Assembly (NCBI GenBank): GCA_050732695.1 | Contig: JBOHRL010000025.1 | Span: 1-64,000, forward strand | DNA from: JBFFZF01 sp050732695 | Lineage (GTDB): Bacteria; Gemmatimonadota; Gemmatimonadetes; Longimicrobiales; RSA9 | Direction of reading: 5' to 3' | DNA length: 64,000 bases | Part shown: positions 16,514 to 26,169 of the stretch, in pieces | Position numbering within the stretch: position 1 is the first letter of the stretch | Layout of the letters: every line of letters starts with the position of its first letter | Made by a program: the position numbers and the translations under genes | Notes under the pieces: generated by a model | Told to the model about the DNA's origin: nothing | Seen by the model: the letters and a program-made list of their open reading frames with translations, nothing else | Databases searched by the model: none

Positions 16514-18001
16514 TCACGGTCGAACTCCGCTGCGGCCGAGACCAATCGCCTCGAGAAGCACGGCACGATCCTCGCGCGGGACCACTCCCGCGACGTTGTA
16601 GAGCATGAGTATGATGCCAGTACAGAGCGTTGCGGCGAGCACGCCGTGCGTCGGATCGGGCACGAGGAGCGCACCTGCCATCACGGCAGCGGCGCCCAGC
16701 ACCGCCGCGAAGGTGCGCGTTCCGGGTGATGCCGCGACGCGCGACCGCAGCAGGAACAACATGCCGGCGGCCAGACCGAGTTCCGTGACGAGCATCGAGA
16801 TGGCCGCTCCTGTCGCGCCCTGACCGGGCACAAGCACCAGATTCAGAATCAGCTTGAACACGACAGCGCAGCCATACAGCAACGCGACATCGCGCATGTG
16901 ACCGGTTGCGGCGAGGACGTACCCGCCGACGATATTCAGCACGAGCGCAGGTACGGCAATACCGAGGAAGGCAAGGATAGCGGCAGTCGCGACGTACGCA
17001 TCGCCGAAGAGGAGTGCGACGATCGGCGCGCGCGCGACGACGAGCGTTGTCGCGGCCAGGGCCGCGGCCAGCACGGCCAGCTCTGCGAGCCGTGTTCCCG
17101 CCCACCGGCCGCGCAGCGCGTTCGCTGGAGCGACGCGTGACAGGCGGGGATAGACGGCAGCCGCGAGAACCACGGCCAGCGCCTGCGTGAGATCGATGAA
17201 CTTGTAGCCGGCAGTATAGAGCCCGACCTCGGCCGGCGACCGCCAATGCGCGAGCACGAGGACATCGAGCTTGCTGTGCAGAGTCAGCGCAACGAAAGCG
17301 GCCGTGAACGGACCCAGCGCCCGGATCAGCCAGCGCGCCGCGACCGCATCCGTGTTCGACCGCATCCCGCGCGGCAGGCGGTACAACAGCCAGGACAGGG
17401 CCGCCAACTGGCCGGCAATCGGTGCAGCGCAGAATGCCACGACGCTGCCCGTCGTAACAACGAGTGCTGCGCCGGCAACGCCGGTTACAAGGCCGTACGC
17501 AGCACTCGCCTGTGTCCACACGTGCATGCGTTCAATCGACTGGAAGTAGGCGGACAGGTTCTCCGTATAGGCAGCAATCGCGTACGCGAGGCCGAGCAGC
17601 ATCGCACCCGTGAGCACGGCTGGCGGATACGCGAAGATCCACCGGCCGAGCACATACAGGGCCGCCAGCATGAGCACGTTGCTCATTGTCTTGACGCGAT
17701 GCGCGGTCCGCAGCAACCCTGCGGCGAGGTCTGGCGATTTCGCCATCTCGCGCACCAGCAGCGGCGACATGCCGAGCGTCGCGACAATACTCAGGATGAC
17801 CGCGAATGCCGCCGCGGTGCCGTACGCCCCGAAGCGGCCGGTGCCGAGGACGCGCGCGGCAAGGATGACAGCGCCCACCGTGAAGAAGCGGGGCAACACG
17901 TAGGCGAGCAGCAGCGAGATTCCATTCGCGAGGACGCGGCGGACGCCTTCGGCGGCGGCCGACCGGTTCACTCTGTCGGCGAGGCTATGACTGGCGCTCA
18001 T
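16514..18001 (-). CDS. Wzx-type oligosaccharide flippase
   Basis: A 495-residue membrane protein of the MATE-like polysaccharide transporter fold with about 12-14 membrane segments. The opening LLLAYVLPRFFTVGAVILAARVLG and the mid-protein LDVLVLAHWRSPAEVGLYTAGYK are characteristic of Wzx (the S-x-x-x-x-G-x-Y-x-x-G/A-x-K block). It would flip undecaprenyl-linked repeat units to the periplasm. The start overlaps the priming transferase stop by four bases (ATGA). Confidence 0.9.
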   Translation of the reverse strand: MSASHSLADRVNRSAAAEGVRRVLANGISLLLAYVLPRFFTVGAVILAARVLGTGRFGAYGTAAAFAVILSIVATLGMSPLLVREMAKSPDLAAGLLRTAHRVKTMSNVLMLAALYVLGRWIFAYPPAVLTGAMLLGLAYAIAAYTENLSAYFQSIERMHVWTQASAAYGLVTGVAGAALVVTTGSVVAFCAAPIAGQLAALSWLLYRLPRGMRSNTDAVAARWLIRALGPFTAAFVALTLHSKLDVLVLAHWRSPAEVGLYTAGYKFIDLTQALAVVLAAAVYPRLSRVAPANALRGRWAGTRLAELAVLAAALAATTLVVARAPIVALLFGDAYVATAAILAFLGIAVPALVLNIVGGYVLAATGHMRDVALLYGCAVVFKLILNLVLVPGQGATGAAISMLVTELGLAAGMLFLLRSRVAASPGTRTFAAVLGAAAVMAGALLVPDPTHGVLAATLCTGIILMLYNVAGVVPREDRAVLLEAIGLGRSGVRP

Positions 18002-18597
18002 GCGTCACCCTGGCCGCGCAACACGACGGGAATGGAACGAACCACGATCGCCAGATCGCGCAGCGGCGAGCGGTTGCGTACGTAGTCGAGTTCCAGACGG
18101 GCGCGTTCCGGATAGTCGGGACGGCCCCGCCCGCGACTCGTCCACGCACCCACGATCCCCGGCTTCGTTTGCAGCAGCTCATCCGCTGCACCGCCATAGT
18201 GAATCAGTTCATCCGGCACGATCGGTCTCGGCCCGATCAGGGACATCGAACCATCGAGCACGTTGAACAGTTGCGGGACTTCGTCGAGATACGTGCGGCG
18301 CAACCAGCGGCCTTCTCTTGTGATGCGCGGGTCCTTGCCATTCGGCAGCTTGAACCCGTTCGCGACGTACTCGAGCTTGAGCAACGGCTCCCGTTCGAGA
18401 TGGTGCTCCGCGTCGACCTTCATGGTACGCAGTTTCCAGCACAGGAACGTCCGCCCGTCCCGGCCAAGGCGATGCTGGCGGAAGAAGACCGGGCGGCCCG
18501 AAGTAACAAGGACAGCCATCGCCGCGAACGCCAGGAGTGGTGCGACGAGGAACAGAAGGAGCGTGGCCCCGGCGAGGTCGGCAGTGCGGCGAAACAT
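17998..18597 (-). CDS. Undecaprenyl-phosphate sugar phosphotransferase (priming enzyme)
   Basis: A 199-residue polyprenyl-phosphate sugar-1-phosphate transferase of the minimal type: one N-terminal membrane helix (about 10-32) followed by the catalytic domain. Family marks are FFRQHRLGRDGRTF, CWKLRTMKVDAE, RRTYLDEVPQLFNVL, SLIGPRPIVPDE and KPGIVGAWTSRGRG. It starts repeat-unit synthesis by loading the first sugar on the lipid carrier. The frame is open 172 codons upstream, but those overlap the Wzz gene antiparallel in codon usage and carry no motif; ATG 18597 is the family start. It follows the Wzz gene after 22 bases. Confidence 0.93.
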   Translation of the reverse strand: MFRRTADLAGATLLLFLVAPLLAFAAMAVLVTSGRPVFFRQHRLGRDGRTFLCWKLRTMKVDAEHHLEREPLLKLEYVANGFKLPNGKDPRITREGRWLRRTYLDEVPQLFNVLDGSMSLIGPRPIVPDELIHYGGAADELLQTKPGIVGAWTSRGRGRPDYPERARLELDYVRNRSPLRDLAIVVRSIPVVLRGQGDA

Positions 18598-18619
18598 GGT
18601 TGCTGCCCTTGCTGTCACG

Positions 18620-20617
18620 CTATGACCAGACCGCGGTGGTATCCTTTTCGCGCTCGCACACGACAATCGCGCCGGCGACAGTCGCACCCGCCGCGTCCAG
18701 CAGCCGGCAGGCGCGCGCCACTGCATCGCGGCGCGTGATGCCGTAGTGCACGACGAGAGCAACCGCACCGCCATCGGCCGCGGCAGCAGACGCGAAATCC
18801 TCGATCGCGGGAAGAGCCTCGAGGCCGCCGACGTGTCGCATCTCGGTGGCCGGCCGCAACTCCTCGCCATTGGCAAGGGCGTGTGCGATGCGTTGCGCGC
18901 GCGTGTCGGACTCGACCGGCGCGACGGCAACGCGCGAACCCGCTCGTTCCGGACCGGCGTGACGAACCACCGCGCGAACCTCGGGACCCGACAGGAACGG
19001 CAGACCGCTTCGTGATGCGAGCGTGACCGCAAGGACCGGCGCACCGATCGTGCGCTCGATGTCGGTCGCCCGGCGCAGCCGCCGGTCGGCGCGTTCGGCC
19101 ACCACCATGGCAAGGACCGCGAAGGAGAACGCGATCAGGAAGCTGACACCGAGACCAACTTTGCGACGCGGCCAGACCGGCTTCCAGCGCAACGCCGGTG
19201 CATCGATGACCTGCACGTTCGAGAACGTCAGCGCCTGGCGCAACTCCTCCTGGCGCAGCCGTTGCTCGGTCAGCAGGATGATCTCGGAGAGCAACCGGAT
19301 CGAGCGCTGGCGGCGGCCCAGTTCGATGGCCTGCGCCGGTACAGCGGCGAGGGCGCGGTCCATATCGGCTGCCTGCTGCTGCATCGCCGCGATCCGGTTC
19401 GCGAGCTGAGTCCGGTAGCCGCTGGCAAGCGATCGGACCCTCGCATCGAGCTGCCGGATCTGCTCGAGCAGCAGGATGTACTCACGGCTGCCTTCCGCCC
19501 GGCGAGTCGCCAGCTCGACTCGCCGCTGTTCGAGCATCGTCAACTGCGACAGCATCTGGCCGATCGTCTCGCTGGCGAGAAAGCCGGGATGGGTGAGCAG
19601 CGTGCTCCACGCGGCAGCCGTGTCGGGCGCATTCTCCAGCCGGTCGACAATAGCGACGATCGCGTCCAGTTCGAGTTGCGCCAGTTCGACAGCCGAGAGC
19701 AGCTCGCCGTAGCGCGTGACGAACACTTCGCTCTGCACATCCGGCGCGACGAGGCGGGTCTCTCGCTGCCACGTCTCGAGGGCGGCCTCGGCCTGCGTCA
19801 GCTCCTGCATTGTCTGCGCTGCGACGACGCGCAGCGAATCCACGGTCTGCTCGCTCTCGCGGCCCTGGATCGTCGTGCGCAGCGCAATGAAACGATCGAT
19901 CACGGACTGGACGACTTCTGTGGCAAGGCGGGGGTCGATATCGTCGAAGGACAGATCGACCACATTGGCGTCTCTGCGTGACCGCTCGGCTACGATGCGC
20001 GGGGCTGTCTGCGACGTTGCAAACGCGGCCGGCCACGTCCGTACTTGAACCTGCTCCGGCATCGTAACACGGTGTGATTGCAGGACCGCCTTGACGCCGC
20101 CGAACTCGAGCAACTCGCCCGGCCTGCCGGTCAGGATCGCCGAGTCGAGCGGTGAGATCATGCGCACGGCCACGCTGCCCGGGTCCGTCCACGCGATCTC
20201 ATAGAGGGCCTCAGCGGTTGTCGAGTCTGCCTCGAAACGCGTGAACAGGCTGTCCCTGTACCAGCCGCGTGGCGCGTAGAGGACGGCGTTGAGCGATGCA
20301 TCGCGCATGACGGCTTCCGCGAGGGTGCGGCTGCCGAGTAATTCGAGATCATTCGCGAATGGATCGCCGCCGAGACGCATCAGACCGAAGAAGCCTGCGG
20401 TCGGCGAAACGCCTCCCATGGGTGGCGGCTCGCCAAGCCGGACACGAGCTTCTGCGCGGTACACCGGCCGCGATGTGAACACGAAGAGAATGCCGAGGAC
20501 GAACAGCGGCAGAAAGACGGCCAGCCCGACGATGCGACGCCGGCGCAGGAGACCCAGCCACGACTCGACAAGGCCTGCACGCCCGGTCTCGTCTGCTCCG
20601 CTGTTTCGCATCGGCAT
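18620..20617 (-). CDS. Wzz/GNVR chain-length protein with degenerate BY-kinase-like tail
   Basis: A 665-residue inner-membrane co-polymerase. TM1 is about residues 29-48 and TM2 about 486-506, enclosing a periplasmic Wzz/GNVR region with long coiled-coil stretches between about 230 and 430. The cytoplasmic tail (507-665) follows the layout of a fused bacterial tyrosine kinase (start RVAVAPVESDTRAQRIAHAL, end VALVVHYGITRRDAVARA), but the Walker A lysine-serine motif is absent and no tyrosine cluster is seen. It therefore probably controls chain length without kinase activity, or needs a partner. Eight bases separate it from the export gene. Confidence 0.87.
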   Translation of the reverse strand: MPMRNSGADETGRAGLVESWLGLLRRRRIVGLAVFLPLFVLGILFVFTSRPVYRAEARVRLGEPPPMGGVSPTAGFFGLMRLGGDPFANDLELLGSRTLAEAVMRDASLNAVLYAPRGWYRDSLFTRFEADSTTAEALYEIAWTDPGSVAVRMISPLDSAILTGRPGELLEFGGVKAVLQSHRVTMPEQVQVRTWPAAFATSQTAPRIVAERSRRDANVVDLSFDDIDPRLATEVVQSVIDRFIALRTTIQGRESEQTVDSLRVVAAQTMQELTQAEAALETWQRETRLVAPDVQSEVFVTRYGELLSAVELAQLELDAIVAIVDRLENAPDTAAAWSTLLTHPGFLASETIGQMLSQLTMLEQRRVELATRRAEGSREYILLLEQIRQLDARVRSLASGYRTQLANRIAAMQQQAADMDRALAAVPAQAIELGRRQRSIRLLSEIILLTEQRLRQEELRQALTFSNVQVIDAPALRWKPVWPRRKVGLGVSFLIAFSFAVLAMVVAERADRRLRRATDIERTIGAPVLAVTLASRSGLPFLSGPEVRAVVRHAGPERAGSRVAVAPVESDTRAQRIAHALANGEELRPATEMRHVGGLEALPAIEDFASAAAADGGAVALVVHYGITRRDAVARACRLLDAAGATVAGAIVVCEREKDTTAVWS

Positions 20618-20625
20618 CCGTCTCC

Positions 20626-21252
20626 TTACCGGATGATCCAGCTCGTCACTGCCGCAGCCGCAACACTCGCGGCCGCACCGATCAGGATGCCGAGATTCTC
20701 GCGCACCCAGCTCCGCCGCCCGATCGTCAGCTGATCACCGGATCGCAGCAACACCGGTGTCATCGCGCCATCGTCAGCCATGGAGAGCCGCACCTCGGAT
20801 TCAGCACGCAGCAGCACGATCCGGTCATGGTTCGCCGATGGCGTCAGTCCGCCCGAAAGCACGATCGCATCCCGTGGCGTGGCCATCGGGTCCACCCATT
20901 GGAATCCCGGCAACCTCACTTCGCCAAGGACCGATACCCGTTGCAGCGGCGTGATCAGGACGTCCGGATCGGCAAGCTCTTTTGCGTACAGCGCGCGGAT
21001 CGCTGTTTCGACATCGGCGAATGGCCTGCCCGCCACGTCCACGCGACCGACGAGCGGAAGCATTGCGGCACCCTCGGTCGTCACCGGGTACAGGCCGGAC
21101 AGTTCGGGTTCATTCTTGATCTGCACGTCGAGCTGGTCGCCCGAACGCAGACGGACCTCGGCCGGCGGCTGCGCCCGCGCAACCGACCTCGTGATGCCGA
21201 TCAGAAACAAGATCAGAGCCAGTGCCACGGACCCCGATCGGACCGTCGCCAT
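20626..21252 (-). CDS. Wza-like polysaccharide export protein, compact form
   Basis: A 208-residue exported protein with a signal peptide ending near ARAQ (residue 28). It contains the Poly_export domain (LRSGDQLDVQIKNEPELSG) and one SLBB-like domain (VLGEVRLPGFQWV...LSGGLTPSA). There is no lipobox cysteine, and the length is little over half that of E. coli Wza. A C-terminal hydrophobic stretch (LGILIGAAASVAAAAVTSWII) replaces the amphipathic pore helix. It should form or contribute to the outer-membrane exit of the polymer. It is the first gene of the operon, so the promoter lies in 21253-21386, shared with the divergent nucleotidyltransferase gene. Confidence 0.87.
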   Translation of the reverse strand: MATVRSGSVALALILFLIGITRSVARAQPPAEVRLRSGDQLDVQIKNEPELSGLYPVTTEGAAMLPLVGRVDVAGRPFADVETAIRALYAKELADPDVLITPLQRVSVLGEVRLPGFQWVDPMATPRDAIVLSGGLTPSANHDRIVLLRAESEVRLSMADDGAMTPVLLRSGDQLTIGRRSWVRENLGILIGAAASVAAAAVTSWIIR

Positions 21253-21386
21253 CCGCGAGCCTTTCCGTTCTGTCAGGTTTGTAGCGGCGCAGACCCCCCA
21301 GAAAGAACGCTTCGGGCGGTCCGGCGTGACGCATCCTTTCGTCGTATCATCAAGGCTCCGATCCCGTCGAACCTCGTCCTGAACCG

Positions 21387-22742
21387 ATGAATCCTGACGA
21401 TGCCCGGTCGCTCGACGCGTCCGTTCGACCGATCACGCACGAGCTGACCCCTGACGAAATCGATGCCCGCCTGCGCTGGGCTCGACGACAGGGCTACATC
21501 GCCTGGTTCTGGCCCGATGTCGAAGTCGGCGCGTGGCGCGCCTGCCTCCAGGAAATTGAACGCGTCACCGGAGTGCTGCTCGCAGCCGATCGCGCAATCG
21601 AACCGTATGCCGCATTGCCGGACCCCGCCGGTCGCGCATCCGCGACAACGGCTCTCGTCACGCCCCAGGGTGCCGATGCACGCGCACTCGGGATCGCCGC
21701 GTTCACTTCTGGAATGGGCCCGCTCCTTGGGTACTGGATCGAGCAGGACCAGTTGACGGCGGACGCGGCGTTATCATCTCTGCTCGCAGAACATCTCGAT
21801 CACAGCCGGCGCCGTGCATCCCGGATGCACGCGGCCCGACAGCGCGCGCTCGATGTCCTTGGCTCGATCGGGCTCAAGCCGATCCTCGTCAAAGCCGCCC
21901 ACACGGGCACGTCCCTCTTCGCCGAGGCCGGATTGCGGCCCGCCGCGGACATTGACCTTGTCGTCGATCGTACACGCTTCGCGGCCGCCGAGGTCGCGCT
22001 GGCTTCGGCAGGGTACGTCCTTGCCAAGCGACGGCGCAATCCACGCAAGTCCGACTGGATCCCGCCCGGGGCGCCTCGCCGGCTCCGTTCGCTCGACGTG
22101 ACCCACGCAGACAATCCGTTCACCCTGGAACTGCACGGATCGCTGGATCGCGAGTTCTACGGAGTCCGCACGGTCCGCTTCAGCTCGATCGGGCACCTAG
22201 CGGTCGAGGGTGCCAGCGAATTGCACCCGAGCGCACGAGTCCTGACCCAGCCCCTCCTCACGGCGTACCTCGCGGCGCACGCCTCCGAGGAGCTGCATCA
22301 GCTTCAACTGATCCGTCTCGTCGAGCTGGTTCTGTTGGTCCGGCGCGATTCGGCGAGCGGGGCCCTCGACTGGCGGGAGTTGAATGCGCTGCTCGTGAAT
22401 CGCGCCGCCCACCGTTTCACGTATCCGGCGTTCGATCTTGCTGAACGGCTGGTGCCGGGCACGATCGACGCGTGGTTCCGGCGCCAGCTTTCCCGACATG
22501 CGAGCGAGCGCATGCAGGCGGTCGTCGCCCGCATCGGACCGGGAACCGCGCAACGCCTCGATGAGCTGTCACTCGACGAACGTTTTCTCTGGACCGAGGG
22601 CCCGTTCGAGGCCGTCCGCCGGTTCCTTCACCTGCTCGCACCGCCTCGCGACGGTCAATCCATCATGCGTCACTGGACCGATCGACTGACACGGTTGATC
22701 AGAGGCCGGGTTTCGGTGCGCCGGGATGACCGAATCGTCTGA
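21387..22742 (+). CDS. Nucleotidyltransferase-fold protein (PF14907-like)
   Basis: A 451-residue protein with the core of the uncharacterised nucleotidyltransferase family: LVKAAHTGTSLFAEAGLRP followed by AADIDLVVDR, where D-x-D would bind metal. The family is common beside HprK-like proteins in exopolysaccharide and lasso-peptide clusters, and the HprK-like gene is at the far end of the divergent operon here. It is probably cytoplasmic; the target is unknown. Its last 44 bases overlap the tail of the convergent MFS gene. Confidence 0.8.
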   Translation: MNPDDARSLDASVRPITHELTPDEIDARLRWARRQGYIAWFWPDVEVGAWRACLQEIERVTGVLLAADRAIEPYAALPDPAGRASATTALVTPQGADARALGIAAFTSGMGPLLGYWIEQDQLTADAALSSLLAEHLDHSRRRASRMHAARQRALDVLGSIGLKPILVKAAHTGTSLFAEAGLRPAADIDLVVDRTRFAAAEVALASAGYVLAKRRRNPRKSDWIPPGAPRRLRSLDVTHADNPFTLELHGSLDREFYGVRTVRFSSIGHLAVEGASELHPSARVLTQPLLTAYLAAHASEELHQLQLIRLVELVLLVRRDSASGALDWRELNALLVNRAAHRFTYPAFDLAERLVPGTIDAWFRRQLSRHASERMQAVVARIGPGTAQRLDELSLDERFLWTEGPFEAVRRFLHLLAPPRDGQSIMRHWTDRLTRLIRGRVSVRRDDRIV

Positions 22743-23934
22743 GTGAGATCATGAGGGCGATGGCCCCGGTCGCCGCGACAACCGCTGCGACCGCCAGCAG
22801 CGTTCGGAACGACGTCGCATCCAGCAGGATCCCGCCAAGGCCCGCGCCCGCCAGACCGCTGAGTTCCGTTGCCCCGTTCCGCCACGTGGATACGATGCCC
22901 TGCCGCTCCGGCGGCGCGTCCTCGAGCAGGACCTGATCGATCAGGGGGTTCGTCGCCGGCGGCACGAAGCCGGCGATCAGGTAGAGTCCTACGGCCAGCG
23001 CGGGCGAACCGGCCCAGCCGAGCGCGATCAGGGCCGGCGCGAAAAGCAACGTCCACGACAGTAGAACGCGACGCGGCCCGAGCCGGGAGGCCGCCTCAGC
23101 GCTCACGGCCAGAGCAGCGGCCGTCGCCAGCTGGGCGGCTCCGAAAATCGCGCCTATGCGGCCGATCTCGAACCCGTGCACCCGCTGGAAGAAGACGTTG
23201 AAGAACGGCAGAACCAGGCCGCCCGCACACATCCAGACGGCGACGACGACAATCACTGCTGCGAATCCCTGTGGCAATCGCGTCCGCGGCGCCCGCGCGA
23301 CCGGCACGTCCCGCGGGAGCGGGCTCGCTGGATCCACGGCGGCCGATCGCGACAGGGCACGCCCCGGCAGGATCGCGCTCGCGACCAGTGTCAGTAGAGC
23401 GCCGGTAACGAGAGCCCCGCGCAGGCCACCCGTCTCGTCGAGGCCGCGTCCCTCGAACCACGCCGGGCCGATGCCGGCCAGCGCCGTCCACGCAGAGCCC
23501 GACGCGACGAGGAAGGCGACGTTCCATGAAAACGCGCGCGAGCGCAAACTTGCGGCGGTCAGCCGCATGATGGCCGGCCCCATGGCGACTCGCCACGCGG
23601 CGGTCCCGGCCCCGGCCAGAAAACCCGTCCCATACACGGCGGCAGGAGTTGCGACATACGCGCTTGCTATGAGCCCCGTCGTAGTCAGCAATGCCGCGGC
23701 GATATAGACTGCGGCCGGGCCTCGCCGATCCACCAGCCGGCCCGCCGGGACCAGCGCCACCAGTCCGCCGGCCGTGAGGCTCGCCGCCGCGCCACCCATC
23801 AGAGATGCGCTCGCGCCGACGGCCTCGAGGTAGAAGTTGTAGAGGAATGCGTGTACGAACAGACCCGCGGCGAACAGTACGTTGGCGGCGAAGAAGCGTG
23901 CGAGCGCCCTGCGCGCATCGTACTGTTCGTTCAA
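22699..23934 (-). CDS. Major facilitator superfamily transporter
   Basis: A 411-residue inner-membrane transporter with about 12 helices in two halves. The loop 2-3 motif is recognisable in VPAGRLVDRRGPAAVYIAAA (a variant of the G-x-x-x-D-R-x-G-R signature). The substrate is unknown. It lies next to a TonB receptor gene that is transcribed away from it, so it may belong to an uptake pair, though this is only positional. The 3' end overlaps the nucleotidyltransferase gene tail-to-tail. Confidence 0.87.
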   Translation of the reverse strand: MNEQYDARRALARFFAANVLFAAGLFVHAFLYNFYLEAVGASASLMGGAAASLTAGGLVALVPAGRLVDRRGPAAVYIAAALLTTTGLIASAYVATPAAVYGTGFLAGAGTAAWRVAMGPAIMRLTAASLRSRAFSWNVAFLVASGSAWTALAGIGPAWFEGRGLDETGGLRGALVTGALLTLVASAILPGRALSRSAAVDPASPLPRDVPVARAPRTRLPQGFAAVIVVVAVWMCAGGLVLPFFNVFFQRVHGFEIGRIGAIFGAAQLATAAALAVSAEAASRLGPRRVLLSWTLLFAPALIALGWAGSPALAVGLYLIAGFVPPATNPLIDQVLLEDAPPERQGIVSTWRNGATELSGLAGAGLGGILLDATSFRTLLAVAAVVAATGAIALMISLRRFGHPGAPKPGL

Positions 23935-24078
23935 GGCAGCGTCGTCCGTGACATGACAGGGAACGATGGCAGGAGCTGCCCTGCTCGCGCCAATCCGTAG
24001 TTTTTCCTGTCACTGGATTCACCCCCCGAACATTGTTATGGGGGTCCGTCAACCGATGGGAACAGCCGGGAGGAGAAC

Positions 24079-26106
24079 GTGCGTTATTGTTTTCGCGTCG
24101 CACTGGCCTTCATTGTCGTGTCCGCGCCAGGTGCTGCCGCGCAGGTCCGTGATACCTCGCAGACAGCGCAGGACACGGCGAGGGCCGTGCCGCTCGCTCC
24201 GATCGTCGTCACAGCGAGCCACGTTCCTGTGCGCGCCGATCGCATCGGTTTCGTCGTTTCCGTGCTCGACGCGGAGGACCTTCGCCGGGACCGGCCCGCA
24301 ACCGCAGCCAGTGCACTACGCGCGGCCGCCGGCGTCTTCATCGATGAAGCCGCAGGACCCGGCGGCCCCACGATCGTTCGGCTGCGCGGCGGTGAAGAGG
24401 TGTTCACGAGTATTCTCGTCGATGGCGTTCTCATCAATCAGAACGGCGGCTTTTTCGATTTCCAGGGCCTGACACTCGGCAATATCGACCACATCGAGAT
24501 CGCCCGCGGCCCGCAGAGCGCACTGCACGGTTCGTCGGCCGTCAGCGGTGTCGTCAATTTTCTGACACGTGGGGGCGATGCAGGGACGCCACGAATGACC
24601 TTCTCCGGCGCCGCCACGGCTGCATCGGGCGATGGCGGCGGTTATCACGGTGACGTCTCCATCTCCGGCGGCTCTGCCGCAGTGCGCTATTCGGCCGCGT
24701 TCGGCCATGCCTACGATCGTGGTATCTACGATTTGGCGCACGACACGCGCACGACGCAGGCCTCGCTCCGCCTCGACGCAGCGCTGTCGTCAATCGTGGA
24801 CGTCACCGGATCGGTACGCTTCGCCGGCGTCGACGCCATGTTCCCGGTGCGTGATCCCGGCGCCACGCGCGTGGCCCTCGATCCGAACGCGAGCGGTGAG
24901 CGCGACCGCCTGATTTCCTCGATCGTCGCGCGCCTCCACCAGGGCCGCATCGATCACGCGCTCAGCGCAACCGCGTACCGCGAAAAATTCATCTACGATG
25001 ACCGCTTCGATGGCGTAGCCGACGGACAGAACTATCCGTTCTTCGTGTTCGATGCCAATTTCCGCCTCGACAGCCGTCTGCTCCGGACCGGGCTCCAGTA
25101 CGACGGCTCGCTCCGCATCGGTGACTCGGACGAAGGCGACATCGCGGTCAGCTGGGGCGCGCTCCTCGAACGCGAGGACCTCGAGGATGAGACCTCTGGC
25201 GACTTCGGACCCGGTCAGCTCCAGCTCGACCGCTCGAATATCGCGGCATTCGGCGAGATCCTCGCATCACCCGCGCCGTGGCTCGACCTCATGGCGGGCG
25301 CACGCGTCGATCGCTACGAAGAGCTGTCCGCAGTCGTCACACCGCGCGCGAGCGCAGTGATCGACCTGTTACCGCTGTTCGGCCATGCAGACAGCGAGCG
25401 CCTGCTCACGGCCCGCGTTGCCGCCGGACGCGCGTACAAGGCGCCCAATCTCCAGGATCAGTACCTCGACAACCCGTTCATCCTGTCCAACCCGGATCTC
25501 GAACCGGAGACCAGCACCAGCGTCGAGGCCGGCATCGACGTTCGCTCCCGCAATGGCACCGTCACTGCCAGTATCACCGCGTTCCGGCAGCGCTTCGACG
25601 ATCTGATCCGCAGCGTGCCCGCGGGCGAAGATGGCAGGCAGCAGAATCGAAACCTCGGCTCGAGCCGAGCCACCGGCCTCGAATGGCTGCTCTCCATCAG
25701 GCCGGCGCCGTCGTTCTCGATCGGTACCGATGGGACATGGGTGAGCACGCGTATCCTCGACAACAGCGGACTCTCCGAAGACCTGTTCCCGGAAGGTGAG
25801 TCGTTGCCGTTCCGGCCCGATGTCGTCGCAGCCGCGTTCCTCGAAGCGACGCTCACGCCGACCCTGCGCGCCGGCGTCCGCACCCGCTATATCGGCGAAC
25901 AGACCGTGTTCACCGAGCGCTTCTCCGGAACACGTGAGAACATCGATGCCTACGTGCTGACCGGCCTCACCGTGAACTGGGATGTCAGGCCCCGGTGGAC
26001 CGTGTACACACGGCTGGATAATCTGCTGGGCACGGAATACGAGACGGCTTTCGACCGCCGCGGCATCCCCGCGACTGCCTCGATCGGGCTCGAGTGGCGG
26101 AACTGA
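24079..26106 (+). CDS. TonB-dependent outer-membrane receptor, BtuB-like
   Basis: A 675-residue receptor. A signal peptide of about 22 residues ends near AAAQ, then a TonB-box-like APIVVTAS, the plug domain (SALRAAAGVFIDEAAGPG, VLVDGV-type ILVDGVLIN, IEIARGPQSALHGSSAVSG, VVNFLTRGG) and a 22-strand barrel with the family end (LDNLLGTEYET). The plug most resembles BtuB/siderophore receptors. The GTG start is preceded by AGGAG at the right distance. The 144 bases upstream hold the divergent promoters; I looked for a cobalamin riboswitch there and did not find one. Confidence 0.92.
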   Translation: MRYCFRVALAFIVVSAPGAAAQVRDTSQTAQDTARAVPLAPIVVTASHVPVRADRIGFVVSVLDAEDLRRDRPATAASALRAAAGVFIDEAAGPGGPTIVRLRGGEEVFTSILVDGVLINQNGGFFDFQGLTLGNIDHIEIARGPQSALHGSSAVSGVVNFLTRGGDAGTPRMTFSGAATAASGDGGGYHGDVSISGGSAAVRYSAAFGHAYDRGIYDLAHDTRTTQASLRLDAALSSIVDVTGSVRFAGVDAMFPVRDPGATRVALDPNASGERDRLISSIVARLHQGRIDHALSATAYREKFIYDDRFDGVADGQNYPFFVFDANFRLDSRLLRTGLQYDGSLRIGDSDEGDIAVSWGALLEREDLEDETSGDFGPGQLQLDRSNIAAFGEILASPAPWLDLMAGARVDRYEELSAVVTPRASAVIDLLPLFGHADSERLLTARVAAGRAYKAPNLQDQYLDNPFILSNPDLEPETSTSVEAGIDVRSRNGTVTASITAFRQRFDDLIRSVPAGEDGRQQNRNLGSSRATGLEWLLSIRPAPSFSIGTDGTWVSTRILDNSGLSEDLFPEGESLPFRPDVVAAAFLEATLTPTLRAGVRTRYIGEQTVFTERFSGTRENIDAYVLTGLTVNWDVRPRWTVYTRLDNLLGTEYETAFDRRGIPATASIGLEWRN

Positions 26107-26169
26107 TGTGCGTGTGTCTGCACGCTCCACACGCGCGAAGGATCTCTCAATGACACCATCAATGACACC

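Noticed and set aside
18598..19113. 172-codon N-terminal extension of the priming sugar transferase
   Set aside because: It lies inside the chain-length gene in another frame, carries no motif, and ATG 18597 gives the normal short form of the family.
23935..24078. Possible cobalamin riboswitch before the BtuB-like receptor
   Set aside because: The region is only 144 bases and I could not find the B12-box or the conserved core; the GGGAAC and AGCCGG bits alone are not evidence.
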